Source: Spirochaetaceae bacterium UBA4077 (GTDB taxonomy: Bacteria > Spirochaetota > Spirochaetia > Treponematales > Rectinemataceae). Taken from it: a DNA stretch of 24,094 nucleotides. A program made the position numbers and the translations under genes. The DNA is taken from NCBI GenBank assembly GCA_002383375.1, contig DFYR01000053.1:1633-25726 (forward strand), written 5' to 3'. The notes under the pieces are model-generated. The model was not told the DNA's origin. It was given only the letters and a program-made list of their open reading frames with translations, and made no database searches. Below, piece by piece: positions 1-7,393 of this stretch. Each line of letters opens with the position of its first letter. Positions within the stretch are counted from its first letter, which is position 1.

Positions 1-45
1 TTTTACAACAGAACAACCACGCTCGATTGGCGCGAAGGTCACAGG

Positions 46-594
46 CTAAATGTCCACGAACTCCGAATTGTCCTCGGCGAACTCCGCGAAGTAGTAGACG
101 ATGACGCCCGATGAGCGGACGCGGATTTCGGCGACGCCGTCTTTGGCCAGCTTGTCCAGGGCTTTCCGCGCCTCATCGACGCTCATGTCCCCCTCTATGG
201 CCACCTCGCCTGGGGTGACGAAGCCGGCGTTCTTTCTTGCGACCCTGAGTACGGTTTTTTCGGGGGATTCGGGATTGACATAGCGGTAGCCAGAAACATC
301 CGCAGGCCGGGATCTGGCGCTTGTCCCGGCTTCCAGCGCTAGCTTTGTCTCGTAAAGGATGTTCGCTTCCTGCACCTGTCGAGGAAGGGTAAAGAGATCG
401 TAAAGGCCGCCGATGCCCCCCAAGCCGCCGGAGAAAAGCCAGAGCAGGCCGGTGCCGGACTTGCCCAGATAGAAGCGGTGGAGGCCAAGGGCGCCGAAGC
501 CCGATACCGCCCACAGAAGGTAAGCGGCAGGAAGGCTGTATTTCAAGGTTTCCCCCGTAGCGAATGAATTACATGAAACCGAGCAGGTGGCCAA
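46..594 (-). CDS. TM2-domain membrane protein with C-terminal winged-helix-like region
   Basis: The first third carries a TM2 domain: two hydrophobic segments around the turn LGLHRFYLGKSGTG, followed by GGLGGIGGLYDLFTLP. TM2 proteins are small inner-membrane proteins of mostly unknown function. The last 70 residues are soluble, and the pattern TPGEVAIEGDMSVDEARKAL then DKLAKDGVAEIRV looks like a small winged helix, which is inference. The longest reading starts at a TTG (594) with no close ribosome binding site. A second TTG at 546, just after ACGGGGGA, would give 166 residues and begin right before the first membrane segment, so it is a credible alternative. The stop is TAG at 46-48. The gene diverges from asnS. 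Certain as a TM2 protein; the cellular role is unknown. Confidence 0.8.
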   Translation of the reverse strand: MATCSVSCNSFATGETLKYSLPAAYLLWAVSGFGALGLHRFYLGKSGTGLLWLFSGGLGGIGGLYDLFTLPRQVQEANILYETKLALEAGTSARSRPADVSGYRYVNPESPEKTVLRVARKNAGFVTPGEVAIEGDMSVDEARKALDKLAKDGVAEIRVRSSGVIVYYFAEFAEDNSEFVDI

Positions 595-630
595 ACAGAA
601 AGCCTGTTCGCCAGCTCCTTTCGGATAAAG

Positions 631-659
631 ATAGTATCATAAATGCACATCGGCCACAA
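631..659 (-). promoter_or_regulatory. Candidate sigma70-type promoter for the TM2 gene
   Basis: On the minus strand TTGTGG (654-659) is followed after 17 bases by TACTAT (631-636), a reasonable -35/-10 pair. Predicted transcription would begin near position 622-624, just before an AAAGGAG. That purine box lies about 20 bases from the TTG at 594, so it does not clearly decide the start. The rest of the 595-770 spacer is fairly AT-rich; I found no convincing promoter for asnS in it. Confidence 0.4.
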
Positions 660-770
660 CACAGAGGGTATTTTCAGCAGCATAAAGGAAAATCCGGCTC
701 GATCTATAGATTTTCAGGCTTTATACAGGGTATTATGGCCGAAATCTTCTTAGCGTTAATGGAGAAACCC

Positions 771-2162
771 ATGACTCCTACCATCAAGGAACTCTTGACA
801 TCGAAACCCGAAGAGCGGCCGGTCTGCGTAAAAGGCTGGGTGCGCACAAAACGCCAGACCAAGTCCGCTGTCTTTCTGGAAGTCAACGATGGTTCATGCA
901 TGGCCAATATTCAATGCGTCTTTTCCCTGGAGCAGCTTTCCTCACCTTCCTTGGCAGCGGAACTGGAGCGCTGCGGCACCGGCGCCAGCGTCAAGGTGGA
1001 AGGAAGCCTGATCCCCTCCCCTGGCGTAGGTCAGAAACTGGAGGTAGCCGCGAGCAGTCTCAACGTCATCGGAGAGTCGCCCGCCGAGAGTTACCCGCTG
1101 CAGAAAAAAGCCCATTCATTGGAATTCCTGCGGGAGATAGCCCACCTGCGGCCCCGCACCAACACCTTCGGCGCTGTGGCCAGGGTACGAAACCGCATGG
1201 CCTTCGCGGTGCACCAGTTTTTCCAGGAACGGGGCTTCTATTACGTCCACACGCCAATAATCACCGCCTCGGACGCCGAGGGCGCCGGAGCCATGTTCCA
1301 GATCACCACCCTCGACCTGGAACGGATTGCCTCCCAGGGCAAGCTGGACTACGATGCGGATTTTTTCGGCAAGCCGGCCTTCCTGACCGTATCGGGCCAG
1401 CTCAACGTCGAGACCTACTGCCAGTCCATGGGCAGGGTCTATACCTTCGGCCCCACCTTCAGGGCGGAAAACTCCAACACCACCAGGCATCTCTCGGAGT
1501 TCTGGATGATAGAGCCCGAGGTGGCCTTTGCCGAGCTTGAGGACAATATCGAGCTGGCCAAGGATTTCATCCTCCACCTGGTCAAAGTCGCCCTGGAGGA
1601 CTGTGGGGAGGACCTGAGCTTTTTCGATGCCCGGATCCAGCCCGGCCTCATCGAGGACTTGCGCAAGGTGGCTGAAGGTTCCTTCAATCGGATGAGCTAC
1701 ACCGATGCGGTAAAGGAGCTGGAAAAATACGCTGACCAGTTCGAGTTCAAGCCCTATTGGGGCTGTGATCTTCAGAGCGAGCACGAAAAGTTCCTCACCG
1801 AAAAGATAGTGGGCGGACCCCTGGTAGTGACCGATTATCCCAAGGAGATCAAGGCCTTCTACATGAAGCAGAACGACGACGGAAAAACCGTGGCTGCCAT
1901 GGATGTGCTGGTGCCCCGCTTCGGCGAGATCATTGGCGGATCGGAGCGCGAGTGGCGCCTCGACCGTCTGGAAAATAGGATCAAGGAAGGTGGCCTCGAC
2001 CTCGATACTTATAAATGGTACCTGGACCTGAGGAGATTCGGGTCCACCCCGCACGCGGGCTTCGGACTGGGGTTTGAGCGTCTGCTCCTCTATGTGACCG
2101 GCATGACGAACATCAGGGATGTGATCCCCTTCCCCCGGGCTCCCAGGCAGGCGGATTTTTAA
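771..2162 (+). CDS. asnS: Asparaginyl-tRNA synthetase
   Basis: Class IIb aminoacyl-tRNA synthetase that charges tRNA-Asn with asparagine in the cytoplasm. An N-terminal OB-fold anticodon-binding domain (about residues 15-105, starting VCVKGWVRTKRQ) is followed by the class II core. Motif 2 is seen at about 230-250 (FRAENSNTTRHLSEFWMIEPE) and motif 3 near 430 (GFGLGFERLL), then the closing IPFPRAP. The FRAENSNT wording fits AsnRS rather than AspRS. The chosen ATG at 771 follows GGAGA with about 6 bases spacing and gives 463 residues, close to the usual length near 466. In-frame ATGs at 735 and 759, and an open frame back to 564, lack such a site and would add an unconserved extension. The carboxypeptidase gene starts 34 bases downstream with no terminator seen, so co-transcription is likely. 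Confidence 0.96.
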   Translation: MTPTIKELLTSKPEERPVCVKGWVRTKRQTKSAVFLEVNDGSCMANIQCVFSLEQLSSPSLAAELERCGTGASVKVEGSLIPSPGVGQKLEVAASSLNVIGESPAESYPLQKKAHSLEFLREIAHLRPRTNTFGAVARVRNRMAFAVHQFFQERGFYYVHTPIITASDAEGAGAMFQITTLDLERIASQGKLDYDADFFGKPAFLTVSGQLNVETYCQSMGRVYTFGPTFRAENSNTTRHLSEFWMIEPEVAFAELEDNIELAKDFILHLVKVALEDCGEDLSFFDARIQPGLIEDLRKVAEGSFNRMSYTDAVKELEKYADQFEFKPYWGCDLQSEHEKFLTEKIVGGPLVVTDYPKEIKAFYMKQNDDGKTVAAMDVLVPRFGEIIGGSEREWRLDRLENRIKEGGLDLDTYKWYLDLRRFGSTPHAGFGLGFERLLLYVTGMTNIRDVIPFPRAPRQADF

Positions 2163-2196
2163 AACGATAAAACCAAAAGGGCGGTAATAGCATCCG

Positions 2197-3450
2197 ATGA
2201 AGCGCAGCAGGCCTCGCATCACCAGAGTAGAGCATCTAGCGATTGCGGCATTTTTAGCTCTTTTCTGCCTGGGAGCATTCGCGCAAGCCCAAGCGCCGGC
2301 ACCCCAGGTGAATGCCCGGGCGGCGGCCCTTATAGATGCCACGACAGGCACCCTCCTCTACGCCAAGAATCCAGACATCGCGTTGCCGCCGGCCAGCCTC
2401 ACAAAACTTATCACCCTCCACATCGCCTACGAGGAAATCGAGGCTGGCCGGCTCTCCCCCGAGGAAATCATCGAGATCGACAAGCGGGACTGCTCGCCCT
2501 ACATCCCCTACGGCTCCTCCATCATGTACCTCCATCCGGGCATGAAGGTGTCGGTGCGGGATCTGATGTTGGGCGCGGCCGTGGTTTCGGGCAACGACGC
2601 TGCCTATGCCCTGGCCAGGAGGATTTCAGGATCTAACGAAGCCTTTGCCCAGCGTATGAACCAGGAGATGGAAGAGATGGGCTTCGACAGGCTCAGCTTC
2701 GTGGAGCCTTCGGGCCTTTCCGAGTTCAGCCTGGTCACAGCCCGGCAGTTCGCCCTGTTCTGCAAGCGTTATCTCGAACTCCATCCTGAGTCCTTGAAAG
2801 AACTGCATTCGGTTCGCTACATCGAATTTCCCCGAGCCGAACACGCTGCCCCCGGCTATGTTCCCGAAGAGAGAATCGTTCAGTATAACCGCAACTCCCT
2901 GATAACCAGCTATCCCGGAGCCGACGGTCTGAAGACGGGCTATATAATCGAAGTGGGCTTTAATATGGCGGCGACTGCCGAACGAGAAGGCTCCCGTTTT
3001 ATCGTCGTCACCCTTGGAGGGACCGGTTCTTCCTATGCAGGAGGCGGCAGGCAGCGTACCCAGGATGTATCCAGGCTTCTGGACTGGGCTTTCGCCAATT
3101 TTTCAACCCAGCGCCTCGATCCCGGCGAACTGCCCAAAACCAGGGTCTGGTTCGGAGCGGAACGCCGTATCGGTCTTGTTCCTGCCTCGGCCAACGCTGT
3201 CACCGTGCCTAAGGGCAGGGAAGGCGAGCTCTCGCTGCGAATCGAAGCCGAGCCTTACGCGGATGCGCCCGTAGAAAAGGGCCGCAAGTTGGGCAGACTG
3301 GTCTACTCCCTGGGCGGCAGGGACGTCTCGGCCATAGACCTGGTCGCCGAAGCAGAGCTTCCCAGAGGAGCTTTCCTGCGCCGAGTCTGGGACGGAATTC
3401 AAAAATTTTTCACTACGCTTTTTTCTAAACAGCCTCGAAAGAGTCAATGA
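2197..3450 (+). CDS. dacA: D-alanyl-D-alanine carboxypeptidase (PBP5/6 type, peptidase S11)
   Basis: Trims the terminal D-Ala from peptidoglycan stem pentapeptides on the outer face of the cytoplasmic membrane. All three penicillin-binding motifs are present: SLTK (catalytic Ser67, Lys70), SGN at 131-133 and KTG at 246-248. A signal peptide is evident: basic N-terminus, hydrophobic stretch to about residue 28, then a likely cleavage near AFAQAQA. A C-terminal beta-rich PBP5-like domain follows (about 300-390), ending in a basic amphipathic tail (RRVWDGIQKFFTTLFSK) like the membrane anchor of PBP5. Length 417 is normal for the family. The ribosome binding site is weak (GGGCGG region). The last 26 bases overlap the 3' end of the converging LysR gene. 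Confidence 0.93.
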   Translation: MKRSRPRITRVEHLAIAAFLALFCLGAFAQAQAPAPQVNARAAALIDATTGTLLYAKNPDIALPPASLTKLITLHIAYEEIEAGRLSPEEIIEIDKRDCSPYIPYGSSIMYLHPGMKVSVRDLMLGAAVVSGNDAAYALARRISGSNEAFAQRMNQEMEEMGFDRLSFVEPSGLSEFSLVTARQFALFCKRYLELHPESLKELHSVRYIEFPRAEHAAPGYVPEERIVQYNRNSLITSYPGADGLKTGYIIEVGFNMAATAEREGSRFIVVTLGGTGSSYAGGGRQRTQDVSRLLDWAFANFSTQRLDPGELPKTRVWFGAERRIGLVPASANAVTVPKGREGELSLRIEAEPYADAPVEKGRKLGRLVYSLGGRDVSAIDLVAEAELPRGAFLRRVWDGIQKFFTTLFSKQPRKSQ

Positions 3451-4291
3451 AAGCCCGAGCGGCCTTGGACAGGTAACGCCCGGGATTCCATGCAATGCCA
3501 ATATCCATTGTCAGGGGATCCTCTAGCGGGCGTACGGCAATAGACTCCTGGTCGCGGGTGAGTTCTTCCAGAAAGAACGCTATCCCGGCTCCCTGCCGGA
3601 CTAATCCCATCACCGTTCTCACCTGGCCGGAGGAAAAGGCGATCCTGGGGCTGAAGTGAAAACGCGCGCATTCCGACAGGATCATCCGCCTGCTATACGT
3701 ATCTCCCTGAAAAAGAATAAAGGATTGATCCTTCAAGGACTCGAAGGGCACTTCGGCATAAGCCGATAGGCTGTGCCCGGGTTCCATGCATAGGAGGATC
3801 CTTCCCGTCTTCAGGGTTTCGGCTTCGAGTTTCGCAGGCAGATCCGAGGTAACCATAATGCCCACATCGATATCGCCCCTCTCCAGGCGGGACTGCAGAG
3901 AGAGGGTCCCCTCCTCCACCAGGCTCATCTGGAAATCGGGATATTTTTTCTTGAACCGGGCGTAAGCATCGAGAAAGAACAGGGCTCCCATCATGGGCGT
4001 TATGCCCACTCTCACAGAACCCTTGCGAAGAGCTTGATGATCTCTCATCTCTTCCGTCGCGTCGCTAATCGAAGCCAGGATGGCATCCACACGCTCAAGG
4101 AAGATCCTGCCCTCGGAGGTTGGAGCGATTTTTTTTCCTACTCTATCCAAAAGCTGCACCCCCAGGTCGTCTTCGAGCTTTTGGATCGCCACTGTCACCG
4201 AAGGCTGGGATATGTGGAGCGCTTGGGCCGCCTTGGTTATATTCCCAAAGCGAAGGGCGGCCTGGAAGTATTCCAGTTGATGAATTTCCAT
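3425..4291 (-). CDS. LysR-family transcriptional regulator
   Basis: A 288-residue LysR-type regulator. The N-terminal winged helix-turn-helix is clear at residues 15-40 (ITKAAQALHISQPSVTVAIQ), followed by the usual linker helix and a periplasmic-binding-protein-like effector domain (about 90-285). The ATG at 4291 is preceded by AGGAGGG at good spacing. It diverges from the aldehyde dehydrogenase at 4400, the classic arrangement in which a LysR protein controls its neighbour and itself from the shared spacer; that regulatory link is inferred. The effector cannot be read from sequence. Its 3' end overlaps the carboxypeptidase gene by 26 bases on the opposite strand. Confidence 0.93.
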   Translation of the reverse strand: MEIHQLEYFQAALRFGNITKAAQALHISQPSVTVAIQKLEDDLGVQLLDRVGKKIAPTSEGRIFLERVDAILASISDATEEMRDHQALRKGSVRVGITPMMGALFFLDAYARFKKKYPDFQMSLVEEGTLSLQSRLERGDIDVGIMVTSDLPAKLEAETLKTGRILLCMEPGHSLSAYAEVPFESLKDQSFILFQGDTYSRRMILSECARFHFSPRIAFSSGQVRTVMGLVRQGAGIAFFLEELTRDQESIAVRPLEDPLTMDIGIAWNPGRYLSKAARAFIDSFEAV

Positions 4292-4314
4292 GGTCCCTCC
4301 TGAAATTATGATAG

Positions 4315-4338
4315 ATAATAACTATTATTAAATAATAA
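4315..4338. promoter_or_regulatory. Two overlapping AT dyads in the LysR/aldehyde dehydrogenase spacer
   Basis: The spacer 4292-4399 is strikingly AT-rich compared with its surroundings. It holds ATAATA-AC-TATTAT (4315-4328), and overlapping it TTATTA-AA-TAATAA (4325-4338). Both are perfect 6-base inverted repeats with a 2-base centre. Position between divergent genes suggests a regulator site and/or promoter elements for either gene. I could not assign a single clear -35/-10 pair because many AT-rich hexamers are possible. Confidence 0.45.
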
Positions 4339-4399
4339 ATCAATATTTTACATATATGATAATTAGCAATACCTTACTCTCGTACGGGAGGAAGTGCTT

Positions 4400-5857
4400 A
4401 TGGAAAGCGAAGAAAGGTACGGGAATTTTATAGACGGCGCGTGGGCGGAGCCCCTGTCCGGAAACTATATGCCTGATTTGAACCCGGCAAATGAAGACGA
4501 TGTCATCGGTCAATTTCCCCTCTCGGATAGCAGAGACGTGGATATGGCGGTTCAAGCCGCAGCCAAGGCCTTCCCGGCGTGGAAAGGCCTTTCACCGGCT
4601 CGCAGGGAATCCTACCTCGAGCGCTTTACATCCCTTATTGCGGAACAGAGGATGACTATTGGCCGGGCTATCTGCAGAGAAGAAGGCAAGACCTTGGCGG
4701 AGGCCCTGGGCGAACCCGATAGGAGCGTGGAGGAATGCCGCTTTTTCATGGGCGAGGGACGCAGGCTGGAAGGCATCACCCTGCCCAGCGAAAGGCCTGG
4801 CGTAGTCAGTGTGGCCGCGCGAGTGCCCATCGGCGTAGTGGCGGCCATAACTCCCTGGAACTTTCCCTTTCTCACACCGCTACGGAAGATCGTGCCGGCC
4901 ATAGCCATGGGGAACACTGTGGTATTCAAGCCGTCTAACTATACGCCCCACTCCGCCGTCCTCATCATGGAACTCCTCGAGCGCGCAGGCCTCCCGCCGG
5001 GTGTGGTCAATATGGTGATAGGCCAGGGCTCGGAGATGGGGGACGCCATCTCTTCCCATCCCCTGGTGAATGGCATCAGCTTTACCGGATCCACGGTGGT
5101 CGGCCGGAGAATCAACCAAGCCGCGGCCGCCCACTTCGCCAGGGTCCAGTTGGAGATGGGAGGGAAAAACCCCTGTATCGTCGCCGGGTACAAAAACCTC
5201 GAGTCGGCGGCATCCCAGATCGTCCAGGCTGCCTTCGCTGTTTCAGGACAGCGCTGCACGGCGATAAGCCGGGTGATCGTCCTCTCCGACCAGGCGAAGG
5301 AATTGGAATCGAGGATCATCGAAAGAATGAAATCCATCGTCCTGGGCGACGGAATGGATCCCAAGGTCAGCATGGGGCCCGTGATCAACACCAAGGCCGG
5401 CGAAAGCATCATGGAGCAGCTGGAGGAAGCAAAGGACTCGGGGGCGCGCATCATCGCCGGAGGCCGCAGGCGCAGGGGAGGAGGTTTCGAAACGGGGTTT
5501 TTCATCGAACCCACCCTGGTAACCCAGGTGCAGCCTGAAATGCGGATAGCCAGGGAAGAGGTCTTCGGCCCCGTGCTCGCCATGATCGAAGTGGAACGTT
5601 TCGAGGAGGCAATCAGGGTGGCCAACGACACGAACTACGGCTTGGCGGCATCGCTCTTCACCGACGACCTGGAGAAAATCTATCTCTTTCAAAAGGATAT
5701 GGAGAGCGGCATGACCCATGTGAACCACGGGACCGTCACCGACAGTTACATGCCCTTCGGTGGTGTGAAGGAGTCGGGATTGGGCCCCTACTCCAAGGGC
5801 TCCACGAATAGGGATTTCTTTACCACTCTGAAGGTGAATTACACTAAATTGGCCTAA
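4400..5857 (+). CDS. NAD(P)-dependent aldehyde dehydrogenase, semialdehyde dehydrogenase-like
   Basis: Oxidises an aldehyde to a carboxylate in the cytoplasm. The catalytic set of the ALDH superfamily is complete: Asn154 (PWNFPF), Lys177 (FKPSN), general base Glu252 (LEMGGKNP) and nucleophile Cys286 (SGQRCT), with the cofactor loop FTGSTVVG at 228-235. The sequence around the Cys and the length (485) resemble the succinate- and 2-oxoglutarate-semialdehyde dehydrogenase group; the exact substrate is not determined. The ATG at 4400 sits 7 bases after GGGAGGA; the GTG at 4394 is too close to that site. Divergent from the LysR gene, which probably regulates it. A weak hairpin follows the stop. 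Confidence 0.92.
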   Translation: MESEERYGNFIDGAWAEPLSGNYMPDLNPANEDDVIGQFPLSDSRDVDMAVQAAAKAFPAWKGLSPARRESYLERFTSLIAEQRMTIGRAICREEGKTLAEALGEPDRSVEECRFFMGEGRRLEGITLPSERPGVVSVAARVPIGVVAAITPWNFPFLTPLRKIVPAIAMGNTVVFKPSNYTPHSAVLIMELLERAGLPPGVVNMVIGQGSEMGDAISSHPLVNGISFTGSTVVGRRINQAAAAHFARVQLEMGGKNPCIVAGYKNLESAASQIVQAAFAVSGQRCTAISRVIVLSDQAKELESRIIERMKSIVLGDGMDPKVSMGPVINTKAGESIMEQLEEAKDSGARIIAGGRRRRGGGFETGFFIEPTLVTQVQPEMRIAREEVFGPVLAMIEVERFEEAIRVANDTNYGLAASLFTDDLEKIYLFQKDMESGMTHVNHGTVTDSYMPFGGVKESGLGPYSKGSTNRDFFTTLKVNYTKLA

Positions 5858-5863
5858 GCGAAT

Positions 5864-5879
5864 GCCGCTGGCGGCTTTT
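5864..5879 (+). terminator. Weak intrinsic terminator after the aldehyde dehydrogenase gene
   Basis: GCCGC-TG-GCGGC (5864-5875) is followed directly by TTTT. The dyad is short (four pairs with a CTGG loop) and overlaps the stop codon of the converging glycosylase gene, so efficiency is doubtful. Confidence 0.4.
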
Positions 5880-6684
5880 ACGTGCGGATTCTCAAGCTGG
5901 GGCCGTCGTAGACCGCGAAGCCTTCTTGGACCAAGAGAACGCAGCAGCGCTCTATCTCGGCTTCCTCAAAAGGCAGTTCAGCCGCCAACTGGGAAAGGAG
6001 TACTGTTTTTTCTTCCACCAATCGCCTGAGCACGGCTCCCCGCAGGCGCCTGAAGGAGGAAGCGAAAGGCGCCTGCTTTTTATAGGCCGCCCCGCGTACC
6101 GAATGATTGCCCTCAAGGCGCTTTATCTCGGCGCCGTAATCCATGAGGGCGTTGTACCACCTGCGGGGAGCCGCTTCGTCGAGGACGAGCGCGGCCTTTT
6201 TTTCCAGCTCCGCATCGGTTACCCCCTGGCTGTCGGGGAAAAAGTGCTTCAAGAGAACTGTTCGAATATTCGTTTCAAGAAAGACCGTGGGCTTGTCGAA
6301 GGCAAAGGCCAGGACCGCCCTGGCGGTATATATGCCTATGCCGGGCAGGGATCGCAGGCCTTCCTCATTCTCGGGAACCCGCCCTCCATGGTCTTGGACT
6401 ATCCTTCCGGCGGCGGAGCGCAGCGCAAGGGCTCTTCTGTTGTACCCCAGTCCGCTCCACAGGGCCAAGACCTCATCGACCGGGGCCGCGGCCAGGCTCC
6501 CCAGGTCGGGAAGGCGCTCCAGCCAGGCTATATACTTAGGTACAACCCGCAAAACCTGGGTCTGCTGGAGCATGAACTCCGACACCACGATAGCATAGGG
6601 ATCGAGAGTCTTGCGCCAGGGCAGGTCCCGGTGACAGGCAAAGGCATTTTCATAGACCAGGGCGCGAAAGTCTTTGGGGTTCAC
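5878..6684 (-). CDS. MutY/EndoIII-like HhH-GPD DNA glycosylase without Fe-S cluster
   Basis: A base-excision repair glycosylase of the HhH-GPD fold. Seen: PWR and DPY near residues 22-30, SEFMLQQTQV (Glu36, matching MutY Glu37), GLGYNRRA (78-85), and the helix-hairpin-helix LPGIGIYTARAV (113-124). Two departures from MutY are plain. The catalytic Asp of the LDGNV motif is Glu137 (FLETNIRTV). The C-terminal region that normally holds four cluster-ligating cysteines has none (after MDYGA). Residues 215-268 look like a small winged helix rather than the NUDIX-like MutY domain. A subfamily with the ETNIR signature and no cluster is, to my recollection, widespread in anaerobes. The start is GTG with no good ribosome binding site, 38 bases after the NifU stop, so it is probably the last gene of that operon. 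Confidence 0.85.
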   Translation of the reverse strand: MNPKDFRALVYENAFACHRDLPWRKTLDPYAIVVSEFMLQQTQVLRVVPKYIAWLERLPDLGSLAAAPVDEVLALWSGLGYNRRALALRSAAGRIVQDHGGRVPENEEGLRSLPGIGIYTARAVLAFAFDKPTVFLETNIRTVLLKHFFPDSQGVTDAELEKKAALVLDEAAPRRWYNALMDYGAEIKRLEGNHSVRGAAYKKQAPFASSFRRLRGAVLRRLVEEKTVLLSQLAAELPFEEAEIERCCVLLVQEGFAVYDGPSLRIRT

Positions 6685-6722
6685 GCTGCGTTCCGACCGA
6701 ACCGGATTATGGGAGAAAGGTC

Positions 6723-7319
6723 TCAGGAATAGATGTGGACATACTCATGGAGGAGCTCTTCGGCCTTGGATTTGCATCCTCCGCATACGGTGCCGATCTT
6801 GGTGGCCTCCTGGAGTTTCTGCCAGTCGTGGGCTCCGGCCTTTACCGCTTCTTCTATATCCTTGTCGGTTATGTTGAGGCAGGTGCAGATCACCACGGCG
6901 TCCTCGCCCTTGAATTCTCCTGTTCGACCCTGCTTTTCCAGGTACTGGTCTATGGCAGCCCGCAAAGCCTTATCGCCCAGCACCGAGCAGTGGATCTTGT
7001 TCTCCGGCAGTCCGCCCAGTTTGGCCGCGATATCCTGTGGTTTAATTCCGTACGCCTTGCGGATATCCATGCCCTTGACGGATTCGGAGAGCATGGAGGT
7101 GCTGGCGATAGCCGAGGCGCAGCCGTAGGTCTTCCAGCGCACGTCCTGGATGATCTCGTCTTTTATCTTGAGAAGGAACATCATCTGGTCGCCGCATTTG
7201 ATATTGCCAACCACACCCTCGGCGTCGGCCTCGAATTTCTCGTCCGGGTCGAAGACGTTGCGGGGATTGACGAAGTGTTCTTTTACCACATCGGAATAAA
7301 GCCATTGGAAGGCGTTCAT
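6723..7319 (-). CDS. nifU: NifU-like Fe-S scaffold: IscU domain plus BFD-like [2Fe-2S] domain
   Basis: Scaffold on which sulfur from the desulfurase and iron are assembled into clusters. Residues 1-130 form an IscU/NifU-N domain with the three conserved cysteines: Cys42 (KCGDQM), Cys67 (TYGCAS) and Cys111 (IHCSVLG). Asp44 beside the first Cys is also kept. Residues 142-190 form a BFD-like domain whose four cysteines (Cys145, Cys147, Cys179, Cys182) fit a permanent [2Fe-2S] site. The C-terminal Nfu domain of classical three-domain NifU is missing; the protein ends cleanly at 198 residues. The ATG at 7319 has AAGGAG at 7-base spacing. It lies 74 bases downstream of the desulfurase gene in the same operon. 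Confidence 0.93.
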   Translation of the reverse strand: MNAFQWLYSDVVKEHFVNPRNVFDPDEKFEADAEGVVGNIKCGDQMMFLLKIKDEIIQDVRWKTYGCASAIASTSMLSESVKGMDIRKAYGIKPQDIAAKLGGLPENKIHCSVLGDKALRAAIDQYLEKQGRTGEFKGEDAVVICTCLNITDKDIEEAVKAGAHDWQKLQEATKIGTVCGGCKSKAEELLHEYVHIYS

Positions 7320-7327
7320 GCTGTCGC

Positions 7328-7380
7328 TCCTTTTCCTTGAATCCTTTTATCCTGTTAATCCTGTTTTTCCTGGTATCCTT
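7328..7380. repeat. Short-period AGGAT-type repeat array between nifS and nifU
   Basis: Seven TCC cores (plus strand) begin at 7328, 7334, 7342, 7350, 7359, 7368 and 7376, spaced 6 to 9 bases apart. On the coding strand this reads as repeats of the type ACAGGATTA, ACAGGATAA, AAGGATTCA. It fills most of the 74-base gap upstream of nifU, and its last unit merges with the nifU ribosome binding site. Similar TTAATCCTG-type arrays occur between genes in many bacteria; here the function is unknown. Confidence 0.6.
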
Positions 7381-7393
7381 TCGTATGGGACTC

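Noticed and set aside
564..770. N-terminal extension of asnS from an ATG at 564
   Set aside because: It overlaps the start region of the divergent TM2 gene, has no ribosome binding site and is not family-like; the ATG at 771 has GGAGA and gives the normal length.
595..770. tRNA gene or T-box leader upstream of asnS
   Set aside because: No cloverleaf, TTCGA-type T-arm or T-box sequence could be found in the spacer.
1116..2351. A 411-codon open frame opposite asnS and dacA
   Set aside because: It is antisense to clearly conserved codons, crosses two genes and resembles no protein family; it results from GC-rich codon bias.
5926..6732. A 268-codon open frame opposite the glycosylase gene
   Set aside because: The minus strand carries the recognisable HhH-GPD protein; the plus-strand product has no motifs.
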